Numbered from the stretch's first letter, positions 24,534-34,251 are shown. The stretch is DNA of 64,000 nt from F23-D06 sp045132055 (GCA_045132055.1 JBGURP010000055.1:62001-126000); one strand, 5' to 3'. Numbers and translations are program-made. The notes: generated by a model from the sequence alone, not told the origin.

Positions 24534-27500
24534 ATGAAATATACTGAATATAAAGGTCTTAACCTCCCTGGGATTGGGGAAGAAATGAGAAAGTATTGGG
24601 AAGATAAGGATGTCTTCGCCAAAAGTTTGTCCACCCGCGAAGGACACGAGCGCTTCGTGTTCTTTGAAGGACCTCCTTCTGCAAACGGTATGCCCGGCAT
24701 TCACCACGTGATGGCCCGTACCATCAAGGACATCGTCTGCCGTTACCAAACCCTCACCGGCAAGTATGTCGGCAGAAAGGGCGGTTGGGACACGCACGGT
24801 CTGCCTGTGGAACTCGGTGTGGAGAAGACCCTCGGCATTACGAAAGAGGACATCGGCAAGAAAATCTCCGTGGAGGATTACAACAAGGCCTGCCGCCGCG
24901 AGGTGATGAAATTCAAGGACAAATGGGATGACCTTACCCGCGAAATGGGCTATTGGGTCGATCTTGAACACCCCTACATTACCTTCGATAATAAGTATAT
25001 TGAAACCGTATGGTATTTGCTTTCAGAGCTTTACAAGAAAGGTCTGCTTTATAAAGGTTACTCCATCCAACCTTATTCTCCCGCCGCCGGTACCGGACTC
25101 AGCTCCCACGAGCTCAACCTGCCAGGCTGCTACCGCGATGTGAAGGATTTGACCTGCGTGGCGTTGTTCAAGTTAGCAGTTAGCAGTGAGCAGTTAGCAG
25201 TTGGGGCGGACGCAAATATTCCCGTATATGCCATTGCTTGGACCACAACCCCGTGGACATTGCCGAGCAATACCGCTTTGTGCGTGGGCCCGAATATCGA
25301 CTATGTGATGCTGAAGACCGTGCATCCTACCACAGAGCAACCTTGCTACATCCTGATGGCTAAGGCGTTGGTTGGCACGATGTTCAAGGAAGCTCCTGAG
25401 GTCGTGAAAGAGTACAAAGGTAAAGACCTCGTGGGTATTTCGTACGAGCAGCTTATCCCGTGGGTGAACCCCGGTGAGGGCGCGTTCCGCATCATCCCCG
25501 GCGACTATGTCACCACGGAAGACGGTACCGGTATCGTCCACATCGCGCCGACTTTCGGTGCCGACGATAAGCGCGTGGCCGCTGCTGCTGGCATCCCGCC
25601 GCTCGTCATGGTCGATAAGGACGGCATCCGCCAACCGATGGTCGATCGTACCGGCAAGTTCTACCGCATCGAGGACCTTGATCCTGAATTTGTCAAAAAC
25701 AGCATGGACGTGGAGGCTTACCGTCCCTACGCCGGCCAGTTCGTGAAGAACGCTTATGACCCCACCAAGACGGAGAAGGACAAATCGTTGGATGTCGATA
25801 TCGTGGTGATGCTGAAGGAGCAGGGTAAGCTTTTCAAGAGCGAAAAGCACACTCACAACTACCCGCACTGCTGGCGTACCGACAAGCCCGTGCTCTACTA
25901 TCCGCTCGACTCTTGGTTCATCAAGACGACCGCGTACAGAGAGCGCATGATGGAGCTGAACAAGACCATCAAGTGGAAACCTGCCGCCACCGGTTCCGGC
26001 CGTTTCGGCAACTGGCTCGAAAACCTCGTCGATTGGAACCTCTCCCGCTCCCGTTTCTGGGGCGTGCCGCTTCCCATCTGGACCACCGAGGACAAGAAAG
26101 AGCAGATTTGCATCGGCTCCATCGAGCAGTTGATGGCCGAAATCGATAAGTCTATCAAGGCTGGTTTCATGACGGAGAATCCGTATAAAAACTTCAAAGT
26201 CAATGATATGTCGCAGGAAAACTACGACAACAACATTGACCTCCATAAACCTTATGTCGATACCATCGTGCTGGTCTCCCCGAGCGGTCAGAAGATGTAC
26301 CGCGAGAGCGACCTCATCGATGTGTGGTTCGACTCCGGCTCCATGCCGTACAGCCAGCTACACTACCCGTTCGAGAATAAGGAATTTTTCAAGACGAACT
26401 TCCCCGCCGACTTCATCGCGGAGGGCGTGGATCAGACCCGTGGTTGGTTCTTCACCTTGCACGCCATCGCCACGATGCTGTTCGACAGTGTGGCATTCAA
26501 GTCTGTGATTTCCAACGGTTTGGTGCTCGACAAGAACGGCAACAAGATGTCGAAACGTTTGGGCAACGCCGTGGATCCGTTCGAGATCATCCACAAATAC
26601 GGTCCGGACGCCACGCGCTGGTACATGATTACTAACGCCTCTCCGTGGGACAACCTCAAGTTCGACGAGGCAGGCATCGGCGAGGTGCAGCGCAAGTTCT
26701 TCGGCACGCTGTACAACACCTACAACTTCTTCGCTATGTACGCTAACATCGATGGATTCACGTACAAAGAGGCGGAGATTCCGTTCGCAAAACGTCCTGA
26801 GATTGACCGCTGGATTCTTTCCGAACTGAACACGTTGGTGAAACATTGTCAGGAGAACTATATCGACTACGAGCCGACCAAGGTGGGCCGTGAAATTCAG
26901 GACTTCGTGGACGCTTACCTCAGCAACTGGTATGTGCGTCTCTGTCGCCGCCGCTTCTGGAAGGGCGAATACAGTGAGGACAAGATTTCCGCTTACCAGA
27001 CGCTCTACACCTGCATGGTGACTATCGCCAAAATCGCTTCGCCGATCGCGCCGTTCTTCATGGACAAGCTCTATCAGGATCTCAACACCATCACTGGTAA
27101 GGAACCGTTTGAGTCTGTACATTTGGCCGATTATCCCGAAGTGCATGAGGAACTGATTGACAAGGAGTTGGAAGAGCGTATGCAGCTCGCACAGCAGATT
27201 TCCTCTATGGTGCTTTCCTTGAGAAAGAAGACCAATCTGAAGGTGCGTCAGCCGCTGGCTAAGATCATGATTCCCGTGCTGGACGACCATTTCAAACAGC
27301 AGCTTTCGTTGGTGCAGGATCTGATTCTGCATGAGGTCAACGTGAAAGAGCTGGTGTTCGTCAGCAACGAAGACGGTGTGTTCGTGAAACGTATCAAACC
27401 TGATTTCAAGAAGTTAGGACCGAAGTACGGCAAGATCATGAAGCAGGTGGCCGCCACGATCACCGGTTTCTCGCAGGCCGAAATCGCACAGTTGGAGAAA

Positions 27501-27905
27501 GAGGGCGTCATGAACTTCGAAATCGAAGGTCAGCCTGTGGAGATCACCACCGACGATGTGGAGATCCAGGCTCAGGACATCCCCGGTTGGGTGGTGGCCA
27601 ACTTTGATGCGCTGACCGTCGCCTTGGACATCGAGGTAAGTGACGAGCTGAAGAACGAGGGTCACGCCCGCGAGTTCGTGAAGTTGGTGCAGACCTATCG
27701 CAAGGAGAACGACTTCGAGGTGCTGGACAAGATCGCCATCACCGTGGAGAACCACGAGGTGATCACGCCCGCGCTGAAGGCCTTCGAGCAGCACATCTGC
27801 AACGAAACCCTCTGCACATCACTGACCATCGCCGACAAGGTGGAGAACGGTGTGGAAATGGAGATGGACGATGTGAAGGTGAAGGTGCGGATTGAGAAAC
27901 AGTAA
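24534..27905 (+). CDS. ileS: Isoleucyl-tRNA synthetase with a repeat-derived insert
   Basis: Charges tRNA-Ile. The 1123-residue product has the class I HIGH-like motif in PSANGMPGIHHVMA (about 48-61) and a CP1 editing domain with AWTTTPWTLPSN (about 237). The KMSKR loop is in NKMSKRLGN, followed by an anticodon-binding domain and a long C-terminal extension of the archaeal/eukaryotic-like type. Residues 214-223 (LAVSSEQLAV) are encoded by a 7-bp tandem repeat at 25171-25204 and look like an insertion in the linker just before the editing motif. ATG 24534 is chosen because the promoter box ends at 24505. Confidence 0.95.
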   Translation: MKYTEYKGLNLPGIGEEMRKYWEDKDVFAKSLSTREGHERFVFFEGPPSANGMPGIHHVMARTIKDIVCRYQTLTGKYVGRKGGWDTHGLPVELGVEKTLGITKEDIGKKISVEDYNKACRREVMKFKDKWDDLTREMGYWVDLEHPYITFDNKYIETVWYLLSELYKKGLLYKGYSIQPYSPAAGTGLSSHELNLPGCYRDVKDLTCVALFKLAVSSEQLAVGADANIPVYAIAWTTTPWTLPSNTALCVGPNIDYVMLKTVHPTTEQPCYILMAKALVGTMFKEAPEVVKEYKGKDLVGISYEQLIPWVNPGEGAFRIIPGDYVTTEDGTGIVHIAPTFGADDKRVAAAAGIPPLVMVDKDGIRQPMVDRTGKFYRIEDLDPEFVKNSMDVEAYRPYAGQFVKNAYDPTKTEKDKSLDVDIVVMLKEQGKLFKSEKHTHNYPHCWRTDKPVLYYPLDSWFIKTTAYRERMMELNKTIKWKPAATGSGRFGNWLENLVDWNLSRSRFWGVPLPIWTTEDKKEQICIGSIEQLMAEIDKSIKAGFMTENPYKNFKVNDMSQENYDNNIDLHKPYVDTIVLVSPSGQKMYRESDLIDVWFDSGSMPYSQLHYPFENKEFFKTNFPADFIAEGVDQTRGWFFTLHAIATMLFDSVAFKSVISNGLVLDKNGNKMSKRLGNAVDPFEIIHKYGPDATRWYMITNASPWDNLKFDEAGIGEVQRKFFGTLYNTYNFFAMYANIDGFTYKEAEIPFAKRPEIDRWILSELNTLVKHCQENYIDYEPTKVGREIQDFVDAYLSNWYVRLCRRRFWKGEYSEDKISAYQTLYTCMVTIAKIASPIAPFFMDKLYQDLNTITGKEPFESVHLADYPEVHEELIDKELEERMQLAQQISSMVLSLRKKTNLKVRQPLAKIMIPVLDDHFKQQLSLVQDLILHEVNVKELVFVSNEDGVFVKRIKPDFKKLGPKYGKIMKQVAATITGFSQAEIAQLEKEGVMNFEIEGQPVEITTDDVEIQAQDIPGWVVANFDALTVALDIEVSDELKNEGHAREFVKLVQTYRKENDFEVLDKIAITVENHEVITPALKAFEQHICNETLCTSLTIADKVENGVEMEMDDVKVKVRIEKQ
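25171..25204 (+). repeat. Heptanucleotide tandem repeat inside ileS
   Basis: Units AGTTAGC, AGTTAGC, AGTGAGC, AGTTAGC, then AGTTGG: a 7-bp period carried in frame through the gene. Confidence 0.9.
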
Positions 27906-27916
27906 TGAAATTCCTG

Positions 27917-27942
27917 TAGAGACGCAATGCATTGCGTCTCTA
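27917..27942. terminator. Palindromic hairpin after ileS (GAGACGC family)
   Basis: Perfect 26-bp palindrome TAGAGACGCAATG/CATTGCGTCTCTA followed by TTTT, 12 bp after the stop. It is one of five similar hairpins placed right after stop codons in this window. Confidence 0.75.
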
Positions 27943-28345
27943 TTTTATCATTTTACATATTGATAGGATGTGGTTTTCGCGGCGGGAGGGCACAATGCTT
28001 CGGTGCAGACGAGACCTACGCCGCGAGTAGCCTTGCGCGCATCCCCTCCCCACACTGCGGCCTTTGGCCTTGTGCGGGGTTATTGAGATGGTATCCCTTT
28101 GGGATACATTCCTAATGAACCAAAACGATTTTTTTACAACGGTCTCAAAGAGACCATATTCTAATAACCCCAGACTAAACGCAGTGCAGTCTGGGGCGGT
28201 GAGCGAAGCCATACCACCTGCCGCGGTGCGAGAATCACTTGCTACGGAGCACAAAGCTAACTCACCGCGGAACAGGATGCCTGTAATAGATGCAAAATAT
28301 TCAGCAGCAAGCAGAAAAACACCATGCCAAAAAAGGTGTTGTTGA
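27943..28345. repeat. Hairpin-rich non-coding array
   Basis: A 400-bp spacer without a credible gene. It contains a TTTCGCGGCGGG...ATGCTTCGGTGCA module (27974-28010) also found at both ends of the 46.7-47.0 kb element. A run of four hairpins follows: 28045-28079 (CCCCACAC...GTGCGGGG), 28091-28107 (GTATCCC-ttt-GGGATAC), 28141-28155 (GGTCTC-aaa-GAGACC) and 28168-28196 (CCCCAGACT...AGTCTGGGG). The hairpins are spaced by short AT-rich linkers. GC content and codon-like structure differ from the neighbours. It resembles a REP/BIME-like array; no transposase is nearby. Confidence 0.65.
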
Positions 28346-28353
28346 AATTTTTA

Positions 28354-28361
28354 TAATTTTG
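28354..28361 (+). promoter_or_regulatory. -7 promoter box
   Basis: TAATTTTG upstream of the secreted-protein gene at 28413. Confidence 0.5.
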
Positions 28362-28412
28362 CACCAACTATGGTCACCTTTTCATAAACAGTAAAAATCA
28401 AACCTTTCAAAT

Positions 28413-29030
28413 ATGAACACCTTCAAAAGAATCGGATTGTCCTTGCTGTTTCTGCTGGCGTTGATTGCCACGGCGCTGGCGCAGACCGACAGCACAGGTT
28501 TTTACAAATTCAGTGTAGGATTGAATTATGACGGTTTAGGTGGAGGCCCTTCTATCAAATACGGCATCTCGAAGAATTGCGTGTTTCAGACGGATTTTTC
28601 CGGAAGGTTTTTTATTAACTATTATCTTCACAAACCAGTTTTTGAGGGTTTTGTATTTTATGTTTACGATATTTCTCAGAATTTCTTGTATCAACGTCAG
28701 TTTAAAGAGAAAAACGGAGTGCTTTATTATTATCTGGTAGGAGCTGGCGTTTCGGGAGGCGTTTCAATGCTTCGACCAACGCTATGGAAACTTGGGGCAT
28801 ATCCTTTATTTGGAATGGAGTTTGTTCTGAAAAAGCCAAAACTTTCTTTTCAGATAGATCTCAGGGCTGGGTATTGTGCCTTGCTCAAATCGGCTAATGC
28901 AAAACCGCCCGTTTTTGATGACTCTTCTTTGAGGCTAATGGGTTTCTATATCAACGTACCAACTGTATATCCATATCATGGATACGACGTTTCCCTGAAT
29001 TTCGCCGTCAGATTTTGTAAGATCAAATAA
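28413..29030 (+). CDS. Secreted beta-rich (outer-membrane-barrel-like) protein, unknown
   Basis: A 205-residue protein with a signal peptide (about 1-23, ending TALA-Q). The mature chain has alternating amphipathic strands separated by short turns (FYKFSVGLNYDGLGGG, KNCVFQTDFSGRFFINYYL, GVLYYYLVGAGVSGGVS, KLSFQIDLRAGYCALL), ending YDVSLNFAVRFCKIK, as in small 8-strand outer-membrane barrels. No family is recognised. The codon use looks more AT-rich than ileS or parE around it. It sits between a hairpin array and a GAGACGC-type hairpin at 29039. Confidence 0.6.
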   Translation: MNTFKRIGLSLLFLLALIATALAQTDSTGFYKFSVGLNYDGLGGGPSIKYGISKNCVFQTDFSGRFFINYYLHKPVFEGFVFYVYDISQNFLYQRQFKEKNGVLYYYLVGAGVSGGVSMLRPTLWKLGAYPLFGMEFVLKKPKLSFQIDLRAGYCALLKSANAKPPVFDDSSLRLMGFYINVPTVYPYHGYDVSLNFAVRFCKIK

Positions 29031-29038
29031 TTTTTTCC

Positions 29039-29069
29039 CTGTAGAGGCGCAATGATTGCGTTTCTACAG
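29039..29069. terminator. Palindromic hairpin (GAGACGC family)
   Basis: Imperfect palindrome CTGTAGAGGCGCAAT...ATTGCGTTTCTACAG, 9 bp after the stop codon at 29030. Confidence 0.65.
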
Positions 29070-29103
29070 CATCTCCAAAGAAATATTGCGTTCGTTTTTT
29101 TTG

Positions 29104-29111
29104 TATTTTTG
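29104..29111 (+). promoter_or_regulatory. -7 promoter box of parE
   Basis: TATTTTTG, 29 nt before the ATG. Confidence 0.6.
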
Positions 29112-29140
29112 CACCCCATTGAAAAAACCACTAACCATTT

Positions 29141-30976
29141 ATGTCAGAATACAAAGACGATGCTATTATAACCCTGAACTGGGATGACCATATCCGCACG
29201 CGGCCCGGCATGTACATCGGCAAGGTGGGCGACGGCTCCTCCCACGACGACGGCATTTATGTGCTGCTGAAAGAGGTGATGGACAACGCCATCGACGAGT
29301 TCATGAACGGCTACGGCAAGGCTATTGAAGTGACTATCAAAGAGAAACGCGTCACCGTGCGTGACTACGGCCGCGGAATTCCTTTGAACAAGGTGGTGGA
29401 TTGCTACTCCAAGATGAACACTGGCCGCAACTTCAAAGGCGATTTTGCCTCCATCGGTATGAACGGCGTGGGCGTGAAAGCCGTGAACGCGCTTTCTACC
29501 AGTCTTTTGGTACAAAGCGTCCGCGATGGCAAGATCAAGAAAGCGGAATTTTCCAAAGGCAAACTGATAAAAGAATACCCGATAGAGGACACCACCGAGA
29601 AGAACGGCACCATGGCCTCCTTCCTGCCCGACGACACCATTTTCGTCAACTTCGATTGGTACACTGAATACATCGAAAACCTGCTGTGGAACTATGTTTA
29701 TCTGAACCGCGGGCTTACCATCAACTTCAACGGCCAGAAGTTCTATTCCAAAAACGGTTTGCTGGATTTGCTGAACAAGGAGACCGGCAGCGACCGCCTG
29801 TATGAGCCGATTTATCTAACCGATGAGAATTTTGAGTTCGCCATGGTGCACACCACCCGCAAATATGGTGAGGATTACTACACTTTCGTGAACAGCCAGT
29901 ACACTATCCACGGGGGCACGCACCAACAGGCCATGCGCGAGGCCATCGTGAAAACCTTCCGCGATTTCTACAAGAAGAACTTCGAGCCCAGCGATGTGCG
30001 CAACTCCGTGTGCGCCACCATGTCGGTGAAAATCAAGGATCCGCTATTCGACTCGCAGACTAAGACCAAATTGGGTTCCGACTACATGGAGCCCGGCGGC
30101 CAGACCGTCCGGTACTATGTGAACGAGATGATTGGCCGGTTGTTGGACAACTATCTGCACAAACACCAAGAGGTGGCGGACATTATCTTGAAAAAGATTC
30201 AGGAAGCCGAAAAAGAGCGTACCGCGATTGCCAATCTGAAAAAGCAGTCAAAGGAACTCCAAAAGAAAGTGAGTCTGAACAACAGCAAATTGCGCGATTG
30301 CCGCTACCATTTCAACACCAACGATCCTCGCGGGTTGGAGACCACCATCTTCATCACGGAGGGTATTTCCGCTTCCGGTTCCATCACGCAGTCGCGCGAC
30401 GCCAATACGCAGGCAGTGTTCAGCCTGATGGGAAAACCAGCAAACATTATCAAGAAGAAGAGTGCTATTTACGAAAATAAAGAATTAGCCTTGTTGCTGG
30501 CCGCATTGAATCTGGAAGATGGTTTGGAAGGTTTGCGATACAATAATATTGTAATTGCCACCGATGCCGATGTGGACGGCATGCACATCCGTTTGCTGTT
30601 GCTGGCCTTTTTCCTGCAGTTGTTCCCCGATGTGGTGCGTTCCGGGCATGTGTATGTGCTGCAAACGCCGCTTTTCCGCGTGCGCAACAAACAAAAAACG
30701 CATTATTGCTATTCGGAAGAGGAAAAACTTGCAGCCATCAAGTCGTTGGGCGGCAAGCCGGAAATTACACGATTTAAAGGTTTGGGTGAAATTTCCCCGA
30801 AGGAATTCCAAGGATTTATTGGAAAAGCCATACGTCTGGAACCGGTAGTTTTGGACCCGAAAGCCAACATTGATGCTATTATAGAGTACTATATGGGAAA
30901 CAACTCCATCGAGCGCCAGAATTTCATCATCGAGAACCTGCGGGAAGAAATTGACAATTTTTCGGAAGAGTCTTAA
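29141..30976 (+). CDS. parE: DNA topoisomerase IV subunit B (type IIA, ParE-like)
   Basis: ATPase subunit of the decatenating type IIA topoisomerase. The 611-residue product has a GHKL ATPase fold: RPGMYIG (22-28), the N-box EVMDNAIDEF, DYGRGIPL and the Gly-rich lid GMNGVGVKAVNALS. A transducer domain with KTKLGS follows, then a TOPRIM domain with EGISASGSI and DADVDGMHIRLL. The C-terminal motif is RFKGLGEISP. The length suits ParE rather than the longer GyrB. The partner parC is not next to it here; a T9SS cargo gene follows instead. Confidence 0.88.
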   Translation: MSEYKDDAIITLNWDDHIRTRPGMYIGKVGDGSSHDDGIYVLLKEVMDNAIDEFMNGYGKAIEVTIKEKRVTVRDYGRGIPLNKVVDCYSKMNTGRNFKGDFASIGMNGVGVKAVNALSTSLLVQSVRDGKIKKAEFSKGKLIKEYPIEDTTEKNGTMASFLPDDTIFVNFDWYTEYIENLLWNYVYLNRGLTINFNGQKFYSKNGLLDLLNKETGSDRLYEPIYLTDENFEFAMVHTTRKYGEDYYTFVNSQYTIHGGTHQQAMREAIVKTFRDFYKKNFEPSDVRNSVCATMSVKIKDPLFDSQTKTKLGSDYMEPGGQTVRYYVNEMIGRLLDNYLHKHQEVADIILKKIQEAEKERTAIANLKKQSKELQKKVSLNNSKLRDCRYHFNTNDPRGLETTIFITEGISASGSITQSRDANTQAVFSLMGKPANIIKKKSAIYENKELALLLAALNLEDGLEGLRYNNIVIATDADVDGMHIRLLLLAFFLQLFPDVVRSGHVYVLQTPLFRVRNKQKTHYCYSEEEKLAAIKSLGGKPEITRFKGLGEISPKEFQGFIGKAIRLEPVVLDPKANIDAIIEYYMGNNSIERQNFIIENLREEIDNFSEES

Positions 30977-31022
30977 TAAAACATAATTTTTTCCGAAATT
31001 TGGCCGCATAATAAAAAAAATG

Positions 31023-31030
31023 TATATTTG
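31023..31030 (+). promoter_or_regulatory. -7 promoter box of the T9SS cargo gene
   Basis: TATATTTG, 54 nt before the ATG. Confidence 0.55.
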
Positions 31031-31084
31031 CAGGCTCTTAAATTAGAAGCAAAGAAACTTTAGTATAAATTAAATCTTAAACAA

Positions 31085-32389
31085 ATGAAAAAAGTATTTA
31101 CATTTTTAATGGCCATGGTGATTGTCATGGCAGCATTTGCTCAGCATGATAATGTTGGCAATGTTACAATGAAAACTGCTTCTCACAAATTTCCTTCCAA
31201 ATTCGTGAAGAAAACTACGAACAATCAGGACAAAAATGCTGCTTCTTCTTTCTGGTTTGAATACAGTGAAGGTCTTAGCAACATGATGCAGTTGCCTGAT
31301 GGTTTGGAAGCTGCTGGTTATTACATGTGTAAAGACACCAATGCTTATGTTAACTGGGATGGTGGTACACCGTCACCTGCTCAGTTCCTGTCAACAGGTC
31401 ATGTGACAGACTGGACACACTCTTGCTGGGAGTCTTTCTACTATGGTTCCACTTACTCCAATGTTCCCGCTTTGTGGGCTACCGACAATTATTCCATCGA
31501 CTCTATTGAGATTGTCTATGGTTATTCTGACGGCGACGAAAATCATATTGTTCCTGCCGATATTGTAGATACATTGAAGATTATGTACCTCATCAACCTT
31601 GACAATGAGGGTGTTCATAATTATTTAAAGATAGATGAAGCCACTCTTGATACTCTTTGGCGTGGTGGTGTCCTTTGGTTGCCTATGGATCCTACTACCT
31701 GCATGCCGACTATGTCCAATACTGCATGGGGTGGTTCTGACAACTTGGATGCCAACGTTCAAATTTTCGAACAAACTTTCCTGTTGCATCAATCCGACAC
31801 TTCTGTTTATTGGCAAGACAAAGTGATTGCCACACCTGAAGGAATGTCCAATATCAGCTGCAAAAGATTAGCAGTGTTCTACACTTTCATTCCTGGTACC
31901 ACTGGTCATACTACTATTGGTGAAGACTGTCGTGAGTTTATTTGCTACGCACATAAAGATCCTCGTGGTGAATATGAAAATGGTGGAGATCTTCCTAAAA
32001 ACGACTTAAACATGAACTACAGCGCAAGTGATTGGACTATTGATCCTACACATCCTTGGTATGTTACGGCTATGCCTGATATTTTCTGGATTCGTCAAAG
32101 ATATCATACCTATATTGGCATGCACGTCACCTGCAACGATTGCGCTATCGTGAATGTGGAAGAAATGGACAAGAACAATGTTACCATTTATCCTAACCCT
32201 GCCACCACTGAAATTACAGTGAACAACCCCACCAATGAGAGAACTCTCGTTGAAATGTTCAACCTGGTTGGCCAAAAGGTTTACAGCGAGCAATTCGTGA
32301 ACACCACCAAGATCAATGTTTCCAACATGAAGGCTGGCGTTTACATGCTGAAGGTTAACAATCACACCACGAAAGTTGTGGTTAGATAA
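31085..32389 (+). CDS. Secreted protein with T9SS C-terminal sorting domain
   Basis: A 434-residue protein with a Sec signal peptide (about 1-19, ending AAFA-Q) and a C-terminal type A sorting domain (about 360-434: VTIYPNPATTEITVNN, then VEMFNLVGQKVYSEQF, MKAGVYMLKV and a final TTKVVVR). It should cross the outer membrane through the type IX (Por) secretion system and be anchored or released. The middle region (about 45-350) is beta-rich with many aromatic, Asp and Asn residues and no recognised catalytic motif. Expressed from its own promoter and closed by a strong terminator. Confidence 0.88.
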   Translation: MKKVFTFLMAMVIVMAAFAQHDNVGNVTMKTASHKFPSKFVKKTTNNQDKNAASSFWFEYSEGLSNMMQLPDGLEAAGYYMCKDTNAYVNWDGGTPSPAQFLSTGHVTDWTHSCWESFYYGSTYSNVPALWATDNYSIDSIEIVYGYSDGDENHIVPADIVDTLKIMYLINLDNEGVHNYLKIDEATLDTLWRGGVLWLPMDPTTCMPTMSNTAWGGSDNLDANVQIFEQTFLLHQSDTSVYWQDKVIATPEGMSNISCKRLAVFYTFIPGTTGHTTIGEDCREFICYAHKDPRGEYENGGDLPKNDLNMNYSASDWTIDPTHPWYVTAMPDIFWIRQRYHTYIGMHVTCNDCAIVNVEEMDKNNVTIYPNPATTEITVNNPTNERTLVEMFNLVGQKVYSEQFVNTTKINVSNMKAGVYMLKVNNHTTKVVVR

Positions 32390-32412
32390 TCCACACATTC
32401 GGATTCCTATAG

Positions 32413-32444
32413 AAAAGAGACCGGAATTCCGGTCTCTTTTTTTT
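32413..32444 (+). terminator. Terminator after the T9SS cargo gene
   Basis: Perfect palindrome AAGAGACCGG/AATT/CCGGTCTCTT followed by a run of T. Confidence 0.9.
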
Positions 32445-32479
32445 GTGCCTCGAAAATCCAAACACTCCTGCTTTTTTTG

Positions 32480-32487
32480 TACTTTTG
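32480..32487 (+). promoter_or_regulatory. -7 promoter box of lysS
   Basis: TACTTTTG, 21 nt before the ATG. Confidence 0.6.
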
Positions 32488-32508
32488 CAACCCTAAACAC
32501 AAATAGTT

Positions 32509-34224
32509 ATGCCAGAATTATCCGAACAAGAAATCATCCGCAGAAAGAAATTAGAAGACTTGCTTAACCTCGGCATTGATCCTTATCCTGCCGCTGAATA
32601 TGAAGTGAATGCCACTACCGCAGAAATTCTAGAAAAATTTCCAAAAGACAACTCTCTTTTCCAGGAGGTGAGCATAGCCGGACGTATTATGAGCCAGCGC
32701 ATTATGGGTGCCGTTTCGTTTTACGTGATTCAGGATGCCGTGGGCAAAATCCAAGTCTATGCCAAACGTGACGAGATTTGTCCCGGGGAGGACAAAACCA
32801 TGTACAACAGTGTGTTCAAAAAGTTGGACATTGGCGATATCATCGGCGTAAAAGGTTTCGTGTTCGTTACCCAAACGGGTGAAATCAGCATCCATGTGAA
32901 GGAATTTACCATCCTTTGCAAGTCAGTGTGTCCGTTGCCTATCGTGAAGGAGAAGGATGGCGTGGTATATGATGCTTTCCAGAATCCTGAACAGCGCTAT
33001 CGCCAGCGTTACATCGACCTTATCGTGAATCCGCACATTAAGGATACGTTCATCAAGCGCACCCTGCTTGTGAACACTATGCGTAACTATTTGAATGAAA
33101 AGGGTTATTTGGAGGTGGAAACACCGATTCTGCAACCGCTCTATGGCGGTGCCGCTGCCCGTCCGTTCAAAACCCATCATAATACATTGGATATGACGCT
33201 TTACCTGCGTATCGCCGATGAGTTGTATTTGAAAAAATTGATAGTGGGTGGTTTCAACGGCGTGTATGAGTTCTCCAAAGATTTCCGCAACGAAGGTATG
33301 GACCGTTTCCACAATCCGGAGTTCACCCAAATGGAACTCTATGTGCCGTATAAGGATTATGAATGGATGATGAATACGGTGGAGGAGATGGTGGAGAGAA
33401 TCGCGTTGGCGTTGCATGGCGACACTAAAGTGCAAGTGGGGGAGAACATCATCGATTTCAAACGCCCGTGGAAGCGCTACACCATGTTCGAGGCCATTGA
33501 GCATTTTACCGGCACGGATATTTCCGAAATGGACGAGGAGCAATTGGCTAAGTTCGCACAGTCGCAAGGTGTGGAAGTGGATAGCACCATGGGCAAGGGC
33601 AAGCTGATTGACGAGATTTTCGGTGAAACTTGCGAGTCTAAACTCATCCAGCCGACCTTCATTTACGACTATCCTATTGAGATGTCGCCGCTTACTAAGA
33701 AGCACCGCTCCAAACCTGGCCTTACCGAGCGTTTCGAGGCGATGTGCAACGGCAAGGAGATTTGCAATGCATACTCCGAGTTGAATGATCCGATTGACCA
33801 GCGCAAGCGTTTTGAGGATCAGCTGGAGCTCGGCAAGCGCGGCGATACGGAGTCTATGGTGCTGGATGAAGACTTCCTGCGCTCTTTGGAAATAGGTATG
33901 CCGCCGACAGCCGGTCTGGGCATCGGTATCGACCGTCTGGCTATGATTATGACCAACTCGCCTTCCATCCAGGATGTGCTCTTCTTCCCGCAGATGCGTC
34001 CGGAGAAGAAACAAGAGGTCAGTAAAGACGAGGATTTCATCGCTTTGGGCATGGATGCCGCATGGATACCCGCATTGAAAAAGCTCAACATTCTCACTGT
34101 TGACCAACTCAAGCAGGCCAATCCAAATAAGCTGTTGAACGACCTTGGCGGTATGCGCAAGAAGCTGAAATTGGATGTCCCCGCTGCTACGCTGGAGACC
34201 ATCCAAGGGTGGATTAGTAAATAG
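32509..34224 (+). CDS. lysS: Lysyl-tRNA synthetase (class II)
   Basis: Charges tRNA-Lys. The 571-residue product has an OB-fold anticodon-binding domain (about 50-150, SIAGRIMSQRIMG). The class II core has motif 1 (YLEVETPILQPLYGGAAARPF), motif 2 (FRNEGMDRFHNPEF) and motif 3 (GLGIGIDRLAMI). About 65 extra residues follow motif 3 (from KDEDFIALGMD to the end) and form a helix-hairpin-like tail; this is longer than E. coli LysS (about 505) and is a known feature in relatives. Closed by the palindrome at 34230. Confidence 0.95.
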   Translation: MPELSEQEIIRRKKLEDLLNLGIDPYPAAEYEVNATTAEILEKFPKDNSLFQEVSIAGRIMSQRIMGAVSFYVIQDAVGKIQVYAKRDEICPGEDKTMYNSVFKKLDIGDIIGVKGFVFVTQTGEISIHVKEFTILCKSVCPLPIVKEKDGVVYDAFQNPEQRYRQRYIDLIVNPHIKDTFIKRTLLVNTMRNYLNEKGYLEVETPILQPLYGGAAARPFKTHHNTLDMTLYLRIADELYLKKLIVGGFNGVYEFSKDFRNEGMDRFHNPEFTQMELYVPYKDYEWMMNTVEEMVERIALALHGDTKVQVGENIIDFKRPWKRYTMFEAIEHFTGTDISEMDEEQLAKFAQSQGVEVDSTMGKGKLIDEIFGETCESKLIQPTFIYDYPIEMSPLTKKHRSKPGLTERFEAMCNGKEICNAYSELNDPIDQRKRFEDQLELGKRGDTESMVLDEDFLRSLEIGMPPTAGLGIGIDRLAMIMTNSPSIQDVLFFPQMRPEKKQEVSKDEDFIALGMDAAWIPALKKLNILTVDQLKQANPNKLLNDLGGMRKKLKLDVPAATLETIQGWISK

Positions 34225-34229
34225 CGATA

Positions 34230-34251
34230 AAGACGCACGGCCGTGCGTTTC
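34230..34251. terminator. Palindromic hairpin after lysS (GACGC family)
   Basis: Palindrome ACGCACGG/CCGTGCGT flanked by AAG and TTC, 5 bp after the lysS stop. Confidence 0.65.
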
